Origin: Deltaproteobacteria bacterium
Lineage (GTDB): Bacteria; Desulfobacterota; GWC2-55-46; DRQE01
Length of the DNA stretch: 16,825 nt
Direction of reading: 5' to 3'
Assembly: GCA_030631875.1 (NCBI GenBank)
Contig: DAOVKH010000006.1
Coordinates: 1-16,825 of the forward strand
Made by a program: the position numbers and the translations under genes
Shown: positions 1 through 7,336 of the stretch, piece after piece
Position numbering within the stretch: position 1 is the first letter of the stretch
How the letters are laid out: each line of letters opens with the position of its first letter
The notes under the pieces: generated by a model
Seen by the model: only the letters and a program-made list of their open reading frames with translations
Told to the model about the DNA's origin: nothing
Databases searched by the model: none

Positions 1-24
1 CGAGCCTTACGTGATCTCTTAACA

Positions 25-147
25 TTACAACTCTCCGGATAATGCATCATACGGCCTAAGGGTATCCATCACCACACTTAAAGCAGGTATCCAGAGAGGA
101 TAACAAAGACGCTCTATTTTGTCAATTTCGCCTCTATTTACTGCCAC
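25..147 (-). other. Possible small ORF (40 codons) at the left edge, unrecognised
   Basis: From a GTG at 147-145, overlapping the last 14 bases of the upstream glycosyltransferase gene, a frame stays open for 40 codons to a TAA at 27-25. The peptide contains a protein-like stretch (IERLCYPLWIPALSVVMDTL) but I recognise no family. The upstream GAGAG is only a weak ribosome site. It could be a gene stub, a small protein or chance. In another frame an ATG at 50-48 opens a reading (MMHYPESCNVKRSRKAR) that runs off the window edge and could be the true next gene. The window ends too soon to decide. Confidence 0.2.
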
Positions 148-1249
148 TAACAAGGCTCTCAAATAAGGCCTCATACTTATCGGTAATACCATCCCATGTA
201 TAGCGTTCTTCTATGCGTTCAATAGCCCGCTCTATATATCCGTCAAGTTGAGCCGTATTTTCAAGAGTCCAGCGCATCTTATCGGCCAAATTATCAGGAG
301 TCTTCTCGTAGAATATACCGCCATCTCCAAGAACCTCTCTATTATACGGCACATCCACAGAGATTACAAAGGCACCATTTGCCATGCTCTGGAGAAGAGC
401 CGGATTTGTGCCACCGACTTCATTACCGTGTATATAGGCATGAGAGTTGCACCAAAGCTCGGTGAGTAGTTCGGCATCATAGATAAAGCCCGGCATAACA
501 ACGCCATCTGAGGCCCCCTTCTTAATACGCGTGGAGTAATCACTCTCATACTTAACCCCGCCTACGAGTACGAGCTTCTTATCGGTATCAAGTTTATTAT
601 ATGCCTGTATGGTCAGGAGCGGGTTATTCTCAGGCTCGAAACGCGTAATCTGGAGGAAGTACTCCCCGGGCTTTAATCCGAGACTCTCTATCAGGCCAGG
701 ATTTCGACTCTTCTTTATAGGCGCACCGTAGGCTATACAGGAACTCTCAACCCCATACTCTTCACGGTAGTAACTCTCAAGTATCGGCGAATCCGTGACA
801 ACCCTATTCGCCAACTTAACGGCTACCCACTCTGAAAACTTGTAATACTTCTTGGCAAAAGCCCCCCACTTGCCCCTCTTCCACTCAAGGCCGTCTGTAT
901 TTATAGCGGCCTTCTTACCCATAATCTTTGGCAACAACATGAACGGACTATTAGCCGAGTTGAATATCATAAAAACATCGAAGCCCTTGAAGAGCGCATG
1001 ACATACCGATAAGAAAGAATGCGATAACGTATCCAACGATTTCCTTCTGATATTAGGAAGATAGACAAGGTCCATACCGAGGTAGGTCTTGGGCTTGTCT
1101 TCATAGTAACTCGCACGACAATAGACGGTAACACTGTGGCCGCGCTCTACGAGCCGTTTACCCACCTCCTCGACGCACGTCTCAAAGCCGCCGTAATTAG
1201 CAGGAACCCCGCGCGTACCTATGAGTGCTATATTCATCGACTTCTTCAC
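134..1249 (-). CDS. Glycosyltransferase, DUF1972 / rhamnosyltransferase-like
   Basis: Cytoplasmic glycosyltransferase expected to add one sugar to the lipid-linked repeat unit. The N-terminal half carries the hallmark of the DUF1972 family (IALIGTRGVPANYGGFET, about residues 7-24, followed by RGHSVTVYCR), the family that includes WchF/Cps2T-type beta-1,4-rhamnosyltransferases. The C-terminal half has the GT-B donor-site segment VGGTNPALLQSMANG. Many members have Glu where this one has Gln (LLQSM), which may be ordinary variation. No membrane segment is evident. The length, 371 residues, is normal. The start is uncertain: GTG at 1249 follows the sulfotransferase stop by 3 bp, and ATG at 1237 four codons later is equally possible; neither has a strong ribosome site. 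The sugar specificity cannot be read from sequence; rhamnose is a family-based guess. Confidence 0.88.
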   Translation of the reverse strand: MKKSMNIALIGTRGVPANYGGFETCVEEVGKRLVERGHSVTVYCRASYYEDKPKTYLGMDLVYLPNIRRKSLDTLSHSFLSVCHALFKGFDVFMIFNSANSPFMLLPKIMGKKAAINTDGLEWKRGKWGAFAKKYYKFSEWVAVKLANRVVTDSPILESYYREEYGVESSCIAYGAPIKKSRNPGLIESLGLKPGEYFLQITRFEPENNPLLTIQAYNKLDTDKKLVLVGGVKYESDYSTRIKKGASDGVVMPGFIYDAELLTELWCNSHAYIHGNEVGGTNPALLQSMANGAFVISVDVPYNREVLGDGGIFYEKTPDNLADKMRWTLENTAQLDGYIERAIERIEERYTWDGITDKYEALFESLVSGSK

Positions 1250-1252
1250 AAT

Positions 1253-2269
1253 CTAAATATAACCCAATGACGCCATAGTCTCTTCAAACAACGGACGAAT
1301 GGACGGATGCAGGTCAAAGGATTCCTTGGGAGGAGTCTTAGATATTATCGTATCTCCGTAATTTAAAAATTTTTCATCACGCGAGAGCCCACAGAAGTCA
1401 CAGATAGCCTTAAGCGTCTCTCTCGGATTCTCTGTCATAGCCTCGTACTTTACCAGATGAGTCGACTCGGAATACTCTCTAATGACCCTTAAAGACTCCC
1501 GCATAGTCACTATCCATTCAACTGCCGCCATGTCCTTTTGTGAATCAAAGCAACGTATCTCTTCGACAAGTCCGTCGAATGCCTCATCGCCTGCGACCAA
1601 CTCATCTACGATATAATTCCACTTACGATTACCCCTACCCCACCAGTCAACGGAATCCCCAACACCTTCCTGCGAGCCTTCCTCTCCGACCGAGCCATAG
1701 CGTTTAGACCACCCATCGACCGAATGGCAAACATCCCATCCGTTACGCACCAATACGACGAATAGTGCGTCAGGGAATATCGCCTTTATAAATGGAATCC
1801 TGAAAACAACATCCATATACTTATCTACGACCCTCGAAGTACCGGTAACAGCAAGGTATGCACCGTAAAACTTACGAGCCTTCTTTTTTACATCACTCGT
1901 GGCTTCGGATTCAGGCAGGCGAAAGCGTGCCTCGGCCATAGTATAATTCCCTATGACATCCTCGCCCTGATGCACTGAATACCAAAGTGCCTTCGGCTCA
2001 TTCAAGAGACCTACATCCCTATGCATAGATAAGGCCTTACCCAAGACGGTCGTACCGCTACGCCCCATGCCGAGAACAAATATCGGCCTCTCGACCTTCT
2101 TCAATTGTGGCAGACGTTTCTGAAGCGCAAATAGAGCAAAGACAAGAGGGTTTATCCACCGCCCGCGCGTCGTAAGAGGACGTCCTTCAAAAAGAGCGTA
2201 GCTTATCAAACGAACCAGCGCCTTCAAAGGGCGCGTCTTTATATACAGACTATCGAGCTGTGCTAACAT
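1253..2269 (-). CDS. Sulfotransferase family protein (first of two)
   Basis: Predicted PAPS-dependent sulfotransferase of the Sulfotransfer_3-like superfamily. It would move a sulfo group from PAPS onto a hydroxyl or amino group, here probably on the polysaccharide or its lipid-linked precursor. The 5'-phosphosulfate loop is clear at residues 63-74 (IFVLGMGRSGTT). A matching 3'-phosphate site follows as LVRNGWDVCHS, with Arg175 and Ser183 in the usual R-x7-S spacing. No signal peptide is seen, so cytoplasmic action at the membrane face is likely. It starts 2 bp after the stop of the upstream glycosyltransferase (TAG-CC-ATG), suggesting coupled translation. Its sequence differs strongly from the sulfotransferase at 6426-7334, so the two probably modify different positions. 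Sulfation of another small molecule cannot be excluded. Confidence 0.88.
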   Translation of the reverse strand: MLAQLDSLYIKTRPLKALVRLISYALFEGRPLTTRGRWINPLVFALFALQKRLPQLKKVERPIFVLGMGRSGTTVLGKALSMHRDVGLLNEPKALWYSVHQGEDVIGNYTMAEARFRLPESEATSDVKKKARKFYGAYLAVTGTSRVVDKYMDVVFRIPFIKAIFPDALFVVLVRNGWDVCHSVDGWSKRYGSVGEEGSQEGVGDSVDWWGRGNRKWNYIVDELVAGDEAFDGLVEEIRCFDSQKDMAAVEWIVTMRESLRVIREYSESTHLVKYEAMTENPRETLKAICDFCGLSRDEKFLNYGDTIISKTPPKESFDLHPSIRPLFEETMASLGYI

Positions 2270-2271
2270 GG

Positions 2272-3489
2272 CTAAACCATAACTCCACGGTATATCTCCA
2301 TCAACTTTTCATAATGACTATCTGAAGACAGTTCCGCCTCAGCAAAGGCCCTTGCCCTCTTGCCCATATCTTCCAACTTAGCCGGATCACCTATCATCTC
2401 TATTATCTTCTGCTTCAGGTCATCGACATTCCACGGCTCAAAGACCCGCCCCCTCACACCGTCCACTACAAGCTCAGGGATACCACCGATATCAGAGCCC
2501 AAGACGGGCTTACCGAGCGCAAAGGACTCCATAACCGTGATCGGATTATTCTCAAACCACTCTGAAGGCAGTACGGTAAAAGAAGCATTACTTACTTCAC
2601 GAAAAAGATCCTGGCCGCTCTTAAAGCCGAGCAATTCAACATTTGAGACACCCTCCTCCTTAAGCTTTCTCTCAAGTATCTCCCTCTGCGGCCCATCGCC
2701 TATTATCTTAAGCCTTACGTCAATCCCCTTGACAGCGTCGATAAGAGTCAAGAGGCCCTTCTCAGGTGAAAGGCGTCCGAAATAGACTATACTGCCATCG
2801 CCCAACGCGTAAGAAGACTCATACTTTGAGATATCTATGAAGTTAGACAGGCAAACGACCTTACCTCTAAAACCCATCTTCTTCATTTTATCCTTTAAGA
2901 ATTCACTCGGCGCGATAAAGACGTCGACCTTATCGAATATCTTCATGAGACTGTGGTGAAGATACATCTCAACCATGTTCAGAAAACTCTTCAGGTATGA
3001 ATCCTTAGTGCATTTCTTCATAAAACAATTATAATATCTGCCTTCCCTACACACCTCACACAACTTACCGCGATTAAGCAGGCGGTATGTAGCGCAGACC
3101 AACTTGTACTCGTGGAGCGTCATCACCACCGGTACTTTGGCCTTCTTTAGAGCATCTATGATGGAAGGGGATATCACGTGATATATCGCGTGGAGGTGTG
3201 CCACATCCGGTCTATGGTCTTCTATCAGGCGTTTTATATTTCTCTTGGCCTCAAAGGAGTAGAGAACCCTTCCGGCCACCCTCAAGCGCTCCATCAATCC
3301 GCCTTGGGTATTCAAATCCACTCCTGGAACAAAGTACTTGGAAAAGGGGGTCTCTTTATTCTTGGCGTCATGCACGGAAAATATAGAGACACTATCGCCT
3401 TTACTCTTTAGTAATTCATAAGTTGCAAGCACCACTGCCGAGTCGCCACCGCCTCTGGAAAAGTTCCTATGCGCAAGTAGAACCTTCAC
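2272..3489 (-). CDS. GT4-family glycosyltransferase with cysteine cluster
   Basis: GT-B fold retaining glycosyltransferase of family 4 type. The N-terminal acceptor domain begins MKVLLAHRNFSRGGG with the usual glycine loop. The C-terminal donor domain has the E-x7-E motif (Glu313 and Glu321, within SEWFENNPITVMES) and the downstream GKPVLGSDIGGIPELV segment that contacts the nucleotide sugar. A cluster of five cysteines (132, 144, 147, 155, 160) lies in the acceptor domain after the TLHEYK motif; a similar cluster recurs in part of this family and could bind a metal. The start is GTG at 3489-3487, which shares a GTGA overlap with the stop of a methyltransferase-like remnant frame, a sign of former translational coupling. 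The gene is intact, 405 residues. The sugar added is unknown. Confidence 0.92.
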   Translation of the reverse strand: MKVLLAHRNFSRGGGDSAVVLATYELLKSKGDSVSIFSVHDAKNKETPFSKYFVPGVDLNTQGGLMERLRVAGRVLYSFEAKRNIKRLIEDHRPDVAHLHAIYHVISPSIIDALKKAKVPVVMTLHEYKLVCATYRLLNRGKLCEVCREGRYYNCFMKKCTKDSYLKSFLNMVEMYLHHSLMKIFDKVDVFIAPSEFLKDKMKKMGFRGKVVCLSNFIDISKYESSYALGDGSIVYFGRLSPEKGLLTLIDAVKGIDVRLKIIGDGPQREILERKLKEEGVSNVELLGFKSGQDLFREVSNASFTVLPSEWFENNPITVMESFALGKPVLGSDIGGIPELVVDGVRGRVFEPWNVDDLKQKIIEMIGDPAKLEDMGKRARAFAEAELSSDSHYEKLMEIYRGVMV

Positions 3490-3596
3490 TTAAAAGCCGT
3501 TCGTTTCGCAAACACCATCAAGGAATAGCCTCCCAGGAGACGGACGGCAAAGTCCTGGCTCAAGGCAAAGAGGAGCTTTCTCGGCAACATCGCCAT
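3486..3596 (-). pseudogene. C-terminal remnant of a probable SAM methyltransferase
   Basis: In the reading frame +1 to the small ORF at 3490-3747, 36 codons from ATG 3596 to TGA 3488-3486 give a peptide that looks like the end of a class I SAM-dependent methyltransferase: LPRKLLFALS, then LLGGYSLMVFAKR, the final beta-strand pattern common in that superfamily. Its TGA overlaps the GTG start of the next glycosyltransferase in a GTGA junction, exactly as an intact operon gene would. No methyltransferase core (glycine-rich SAM loop) lies upstream, because the upstream sequence belongs to a glycosyltransferase N-terminus. I infer that this is what remained after a deletion. The family call rests on a short C-terminal pattern only. 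Confidence 0.5.
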
Positions 3597-3747
3597 TTGA
3601 ATACTCCGATTCCACATCATCAGGATGCAACATCGAAAAGGAGACTACTTCGTGGACATACCGCTTCAACAAAATAGCTGCAGAAAAAAAGACCTTCGTA
3701 TCTTTATCTTTCGAGTAAAATTTTTTATGTGTCTGTAAAATTCTCAT
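3490..3747 (-). pseudogene. Truncated N-terminal fragment of a GT4 glycosyltransferase, fused out of frame
   Basis: This 85-codon ORF has a good ribosome site (AGGTGA, 6 bases before ATG 3747). Its first 50 or so residues align by eye with the start of GT4 glycosyltransferases: MRILQTHKKF, a later HEVVSFSMLHP and ESEYS, which is normally followed by about 330 more residues. The glycine-rich loop (GG) expected near residue 14 is replaced by SKDKD. After residue 50 the frame reads as low-quality sequence, while the +1 frame reads as a methyltransferase tail. The simplest explanation is a deletion that joined the two genes near position 3600. It ends with TAA directly before the GTG of the next gene. 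A functional 85-residue peptide is possible but unlikely. Confidence 0.7.
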
Positions 3748-3809
3748 AAGTATTCACCTATCTGACCAACGCTACAACAGCAATATCTCCGACGCAACTA
3801 AAAACTTTA

Positions 3810-5078
3810 TCAATTTCTAACAGTACCTGACAAAATAGCTGACTCGGTTCGACAATCCTTTAATTTAACTTTTATAAAGCATATTGGCAAAATAAAGAAA
3901 ACCCACTGCACCACCGATTTATCCCCAGGGTAAGTCAACGCATGAACAAACCAACCGAAGAATGCCGCCATGTAAAAAATTCCCAAAACAGCAAGCTCTC
4001 GATCGGCACTATTAATTGTTTCGCGCAAATGCTTAAAACTAAGCCAATACAAACCAACAAAAGAGAACATGGCGAAAATTCCGTATGTAGCGAACATATT
4101 CAAGAAAACATTATGTATAAATATACGCGCGTTTGACACCGCTAAATATCCATCGTCACCATATCCCAAGACAAGACGTAACGGCTCCTCATATATCAAA
4201 GAAAGAAGATGAAAATACTGGTCAAACCTACTCGTAATACTTTGCCTAACAATCAATTCATCTGACAACAATAACCTATAAAAAATTATTTTTTCTAAGT
4301 CAAAAAAGACTACTAAAATCGCAAAAATAACTATAAACGCCAGCATAAGTCTTAACAAAGTTTTTCTTAATGTTTTATTTTCGCTCTTTTTTCTCAATAA
4401 AATATAAGCCACCAAAACAGAAAGTAGGATCGAAAAAAAACCTGCCGTTGAAAACGTAAGAAATCGACCTGCCTGACTCACTAAAACCGAAACTAAAAAC
4501 AATACCTTAAGGGAATACCTTGTTGTCAGCAAATAACTTGCGATTGAGAGTACTGTGGTCAGGTTCAAGATCGCACTCAACATGAGTGCACCGGTAGCAT
4601 CACTACCTGCCCTTAAAAAGGGACCTACATACATAATATCCTGCACGCTTTTTCCGAAGAGACTATGAAATATCGCTATTCCTCCCAATACAATACCAGT
4701 TCCACCAATAAAATAAGTCAACAATAAAATATCTTTTTTAGAAAAAACTGTAAGCAAAACAATCAACATAACAAGAAGAAAGCCGCCAATTGTGATCAGG
4801 TTTTTCTGTTGAAACTGGCTCTCAAAACCAGCCGGTAATAACATATAATGATAGAGACATATCAAAAAAATAACAAAGGTAAAACAAATATACGCAGAAA
4901 ATTGCTTTGGCACATATGAACGCCTTGCATACAATATGGCAATCCCACCCAAGTATACAAAGGATACCTTCATTATCCTTACAATCGTACTCCACCACCC
5001 TGAAAGATCGTCACCGAGAAGGGTAACGACATAACTATAAAGAAGTAATAAAATCAGTATAATAGCAATCTTTGCCAA
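3810..5078 (-). CDS. O-antigen polymerase-like (Wzy) integral membrane protein
   Basis: Polytopic inner-membrane protein of the O-antigen ligase/polymerase (Wzy_C) superfamily, 422 residues with around ten or more hydrophobic segments from residue 3 onwards. Family signs are the STAGFFSILLS segment in the middle, then a large extracytoplasmic loop containing LVLGYGDDGYL followed by FIHNVFLNMFATYGIFAM, the place where the conserved histidine usually lies. I read it as the repeat-unit polymerase, because a second superfamily member sits elsewhere in the operon. The start is TTG at 5078, chosen because GAGGTGA lies 7 bases upstream and an in-frame TGA blocks any earlier start. The gene is much richer in A and T than its neighbours and is flanked by gene debris on both sides, so recent exchange is likely. 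Confidence 0.82.
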   Translation of the reverse strand: MAKIAIILILLLLYSYVVTLLGDDLSGWWSTIVRIMKVSFVYLGGIAILYARRSYVPKQFSAYICFTFVIFLICLYHYMLLPAGFESQFQQKNLITIGGFLLVMLIVLLTVFSKKDILLLTYFIGGTGIVLGGIAIFHSLFGKSVQDIMYVGPFLRAGSDATGALMLSAILNLTTVLSIASYLLTTRYSLKVLFLVSVLVSQAGRFLTFSTAGFFSILLSVLVAYILLRKKSENKTLRKTLLRLMLAFIVIFAILVVFFDLEKIIFYRLLLSDELIVRQSITSRFDQYFHLLSLIYEEPLRLVLGYGDDGYLAVSNARIFIHNVFLNMFATYGIFAMFSFVGLYWLSFKHLRETINSADRELAVLGIFYMAAFFGWFVHALTYPGDKSVVQWVFFILPICFIKVKLKDCRTESAILSGTVRN

Positions 5079-5085
5079 TCGTAAA

Positions 5086-5092
5086 TCACCTC
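5086..5092 (-). promoter_or_regulatory. Ribosome binding site deciding a TTG start
   Basis: GAGGTGA ends 7 bases before TTG 5078. It is the only strong Shine-Dalgarno sequence near the beginning of the Wzy-like gene and fixes its non-ATG start. Confidence 0.7.
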
Positions 5093-5126
5093 ACACTGTT
5101 CTCGAACGCAAAATACACAATTCAGA

Positions 5127-5183
5127 CTACAAGGAAAATGGAATAAGCATAACCAAAGAACCGAACATTAGGAATAAATTCAT
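5127..5183 (-). pseudogene. 18-codon hydrophobic stub coupled to the upstream glycosyltransferase
   Basis: An ATG at 5183-5181 overlaps the TGA stop of the upstream glycosyltransferase gene as ATGA, and AAGGTG lies 8 bases upstream of it, so translation should start here. The frame gives 18 codons, MNLFLMFGSLVMLIPFSL, before TAG at 5129-5127. The peptide looks like the first membrane helix of a larger protein cut short. It may be the leftover start of a membrane protein that once followed the glycosyltransferase, or a very small membrane peptide. No homology can be judged at this length. Confidence 0.4.
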
Positions 5184-6307
5184 ACCTGCAACACCTTCTC
5201 ATACTCGGCAACAATTCTCTCTTGCCTAAAATCCTCTGCGCGCCTATAACCTTCTCTAACCAACTCATCTCTAAGATTATGGTTCTTAATGAAATTTAAT
5301 ATCGCCTCTGCCATTTCATTATGATCGTCAATAGCAGTCAGTATTCCATTAACCCCATCCGTAATTATCTCTTCCGCCCCTACGGTACGCGTAGAGACTA
5401 CCGGTGTACCGCACGCCATTGCCTCCACTATCACATTACCAAATCCTTCGTTATTTGAAGGGAGTACAAAAATATCGGCCTTACTTATATATCCAAAAGG
5501 ATTTGACTTATACCCTGAAAAAGATACATTTTCGCTAATACCCAGCTCTTCAGATAACGTAGCAAGTGCGGCTCGTTCACTTCCTTCACCAATCAATACG
5601 AGCCTTACGTCAATCTCTTGCTTTACGATCTTCATGGCACGAAGAAGCAATGGATAGTTCTTCACAGAAGCAAGTCTGCCACACGATATGATAACAGGCA
5701 CATCGTCTGAGGGCCACGGAACCTCAATCTCTTCCTCAACGGCACTACGGATCCTATTAAGGTCAATCGGATTCCCTATCACCGCAACCTTTTCCCTGGG
5801 CACACCAAAATTCAAGAACAGATCTTCTTTAACCCCGGCAGAGACTGCCAGTAGTTTTTTTGCCCTTGGGTAAAATAACTTTATCAGTAGTTTATTTAAA
5901 GAACTTTTGATCTTGCCCTTCCATGAACCGTCATCTTCCAGGAAGCGATTGAGATGGCTATGAATCGTCAGAAAGATGGTGACTGGTCTACGCAAAAAAG
6001 CTTTTATAATAAATAACCCCGCGGAACTGCGTGTGATAAATGACACCATCGCATCAATCTTCTCGGTTCTCACTATAGTCCATATCGCATACAATACGCG
6101 TGGGTCATAACACCATTTTTTATTCAATTGAATCAATCTCACATCATTTGGTATCTCTTCACTATAATGATTACCTCTAGATACAACCACGACCGTAGAC
6201 TCAAAGAGATCTCTGTTCAACTTTTTCAACAAATTGACCAAGACTCTCTCAGCGCCGCCAAAAGATAGAGTATATATTACGAATAATATTTTTCTTGACC
6301 TTTTCAT
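5180..6307 (-). CDS. GT4-family glycosyltransferase
   Basis: GT-B fold, family 4 retaining glycosyltransferase expected to act on the lipid-linked repeat unit at the inner face of the inner membrane. It opens with ILFVIYTLSFGGAERVLVNL, the glycine loop with the GGAER motif. The donor domain holds IISCGRLASVKNYPLLLRA, the usual nucleotide-binding entry, and the E-x7-E motif at Glu287 and Glu295 (NNEGFGNVIVEAMACGTPVV). The length, about 375 residues, is typical. ATG 6307 is preferred: AAGG lies 13 bases upstream, while the alternative GTG at 6319 has that same AAGG only 2 bases away. Its TGA overlaps the ATG of an 18-codon hydrophobic stub. The sugar specificity is unknown. Confidence 0.92.
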   Translation of the reverse strand: MKRSRKILFVIYTLSFGGAERVLVNLLKKLNRDLFESTVVVVSRGNHYSEEIPNDVRLIQLNKKWCYDPRVLYAIWTIVRTEKIDAMVSFITRSSAGLFIIKAFLRRPVTIFLTIHSHLNRFLEDDGSWKGKIKSSLNKLLIKLFYPRAKKLLAVSAGVKEDLFLNFGVPREKVAVIGNPIDLNRIRSAVEEEIEVPWPSDDVPVIISCGRLASVKNYPLLLRAMKIVKQEIDVRLVLIGEGSERAALATLSEELGISENVSFSGYKSNPFGYISKADIFVLPSNNEGFGNVIVEAMACGTPVVSTRTVGAEEIITDGVNGILTAIDDHNEMAEAILNFIKNHNLRDELVREGYRRAEDFRQERIVAEYEKVLQV

Positions 6308-6344
6308 CTTTAAAGACACACCTTTTTATCGCCGTAATAACAGC

Positions 6345-6425
6345 TTACTTCGGTTCTCTCGCAACCACAAACATAGAAGGTAAAAACAACATTACCTTTT
6401 CTATAAAATAGCTCCTGCGTCTTCT
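6345..6425 (-). other. Coding-like remnant frame in the gap after the sulfotransferase
   Basis: The roughly 100-bp gap between the sulfotransferase and the next glycosyltransferase holds, in the sulfotransferase frame just past its TAG, an open stretch that ends at TAA 6347-6345. The last part, EKVMLFLPSMFVVAREPK, resembles the tail of small SAM methyltransferases, which often finish with a strand such as FVVARKP. It might be the remnant of a lost gene. The evidence is short and could be accidental. Confidence 0.22.
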
Positions 6426-7334
6426 CTATCTCTCTTCCTGTTTACTTCTCCACTCCTTTATTTTCTCACCCAGAAGGCCTTCAAGCTTCTTTATATCTGA
6501 ACTGAAGAATCTCTCCAAATACTCTCTCGCAGAAGCAGGCATTTCTTTCTTTTTAGCCTTAACCATATTCCAAGATGAAACCTTGGCTCTAATCTTAGCT
6601 CTAGTAAATGTTGGTAGTAAAGCACGTAACCATGGATACCTGCTATATATCATCTTTTTAAGGAGCTTAGAACGTATCTTGCCTGTCTCATTATATACTT
6701 TTCTATAATCGGGCAGAAAATCAGGATCAACCCCTAAAAACTTAAATATATCACTACATACAGCCTTTGGATATTTAATTAACCTTTCAAATATATAAAC
6801 CTTGACATTATCCCTCCCAAAGACATCAAAGTACCTCTTGACCTGCTCATAGTAAAGCCCCCTATCCATGTAGGCATAATTAGCCCACCACTCATTACAG
6901 TTTTTCTTGAAAGCTTCACTCCTTCGATATTCTATCCCTGTGTCACTAATCAAATCTTCAAAAGTGCTGGACTCGTCACTACGAACCCGTTGATAGCACC
7001 AAAACGAGAAGACCATGTCTGGAGGATTTCTGAGGATTATTATTATTTTTGCGGATGGAAACTTGTCATGTATGAGGCCGGCGGCATCTTCATCAAAGAG
7101 ATAGCCTGTACTCGCTTCACCTATAACCTTAGCATTACCGGCCTTTTTAAAGAGCGACAGATAAAACTCGAAATCGGAATACCTGTCATACGATAAACCT
7201 CTCACAAAATAAGCCGGCTCCTTTATAGGAGAAAAATAAACCTCTGGATGCTGTCCTATATAATTATAGAGCGAAGTCGTTCCGCACTTGGCCGCGCCTA
7301 CTATAAAGAAGTTAGGTTCTTTAATCTTATCCAT
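6426..7334 (-). CDS. Sulfotransferase domain protein (second of two)
   Basis: Predicted PAPS-dependent carbohydrate sulfotransferase resembling the heparan sulfate/NodH-type group. The 5'-phosphosulfate loop is at residues 10-20 (FIVGAAKCGTT) and is followed by the typical QHPEVYFSPIKEPAYF. The 3'-phosphate site is IIIILRNPPDMVFSFW, with Arg102 and Ser110 spaced R-x7-S. No signal peptide is seen. ATG 7334 is chosen because AAGGA lies 9 bases upstream and the codon falls just after the flippase stop (TAG-CT-ATG); the GTG at 7361 would overlap the flippase by 25 bases. The placement between flippase and glycosyltransferase genes points to sulfation of the repeat unit or polymer. Length is normal at about 302 residues. 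Confidence 0.9.
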   Translation of the reverse strand: MDKIKEPNFFIVGAAKCGTTSLYNYIGQHPEVYFSPIKEPAYFVRGLSYDRYSDFEFYLSLFKKAGNAKVIGEASTGYLFDEDAAGLIHDKFPSAKIIIILRNPPDMVFSFWCYQRVRSDESSTFEDLISDTGIEYRRSEAFKKNCNEWWANYAYMDRGLYYEQVKRYFDVFGRDNVKVYIFERLIKYPKAVCSDIFKFLGVDPDFLPDYRKVYNETGKIRSKLLKKMIYSRYPWLRALLPTFTRAKIRAKVSSWNMVKAKKKEMPASAREYLERFFSSDIKKLEGLLGEKIKEWRSKQEER

Positions 7335-7336
7335 AG

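Noticed and set aside
2360..2785. 141-codon open frame on the plus strand opposite the GT4 gene
   Set aside because: It lies wholly inside a well-supported glycosyltransferase gene, is serine- and proline-rich in the manner of antisense shadows, and matches no family. The other plus-strand frames were rejected for the same reason.
6377..6398. Inverted repeat AAGGTAA / TTACCTT with an 8-base loop in the gap before a glycosyltransferase gene
   Set aside because: The stem is short and AT-rich, and on the transcribed strand it is followed by CTATGTTTG rather than a T run, so it is not a convincing terminator.
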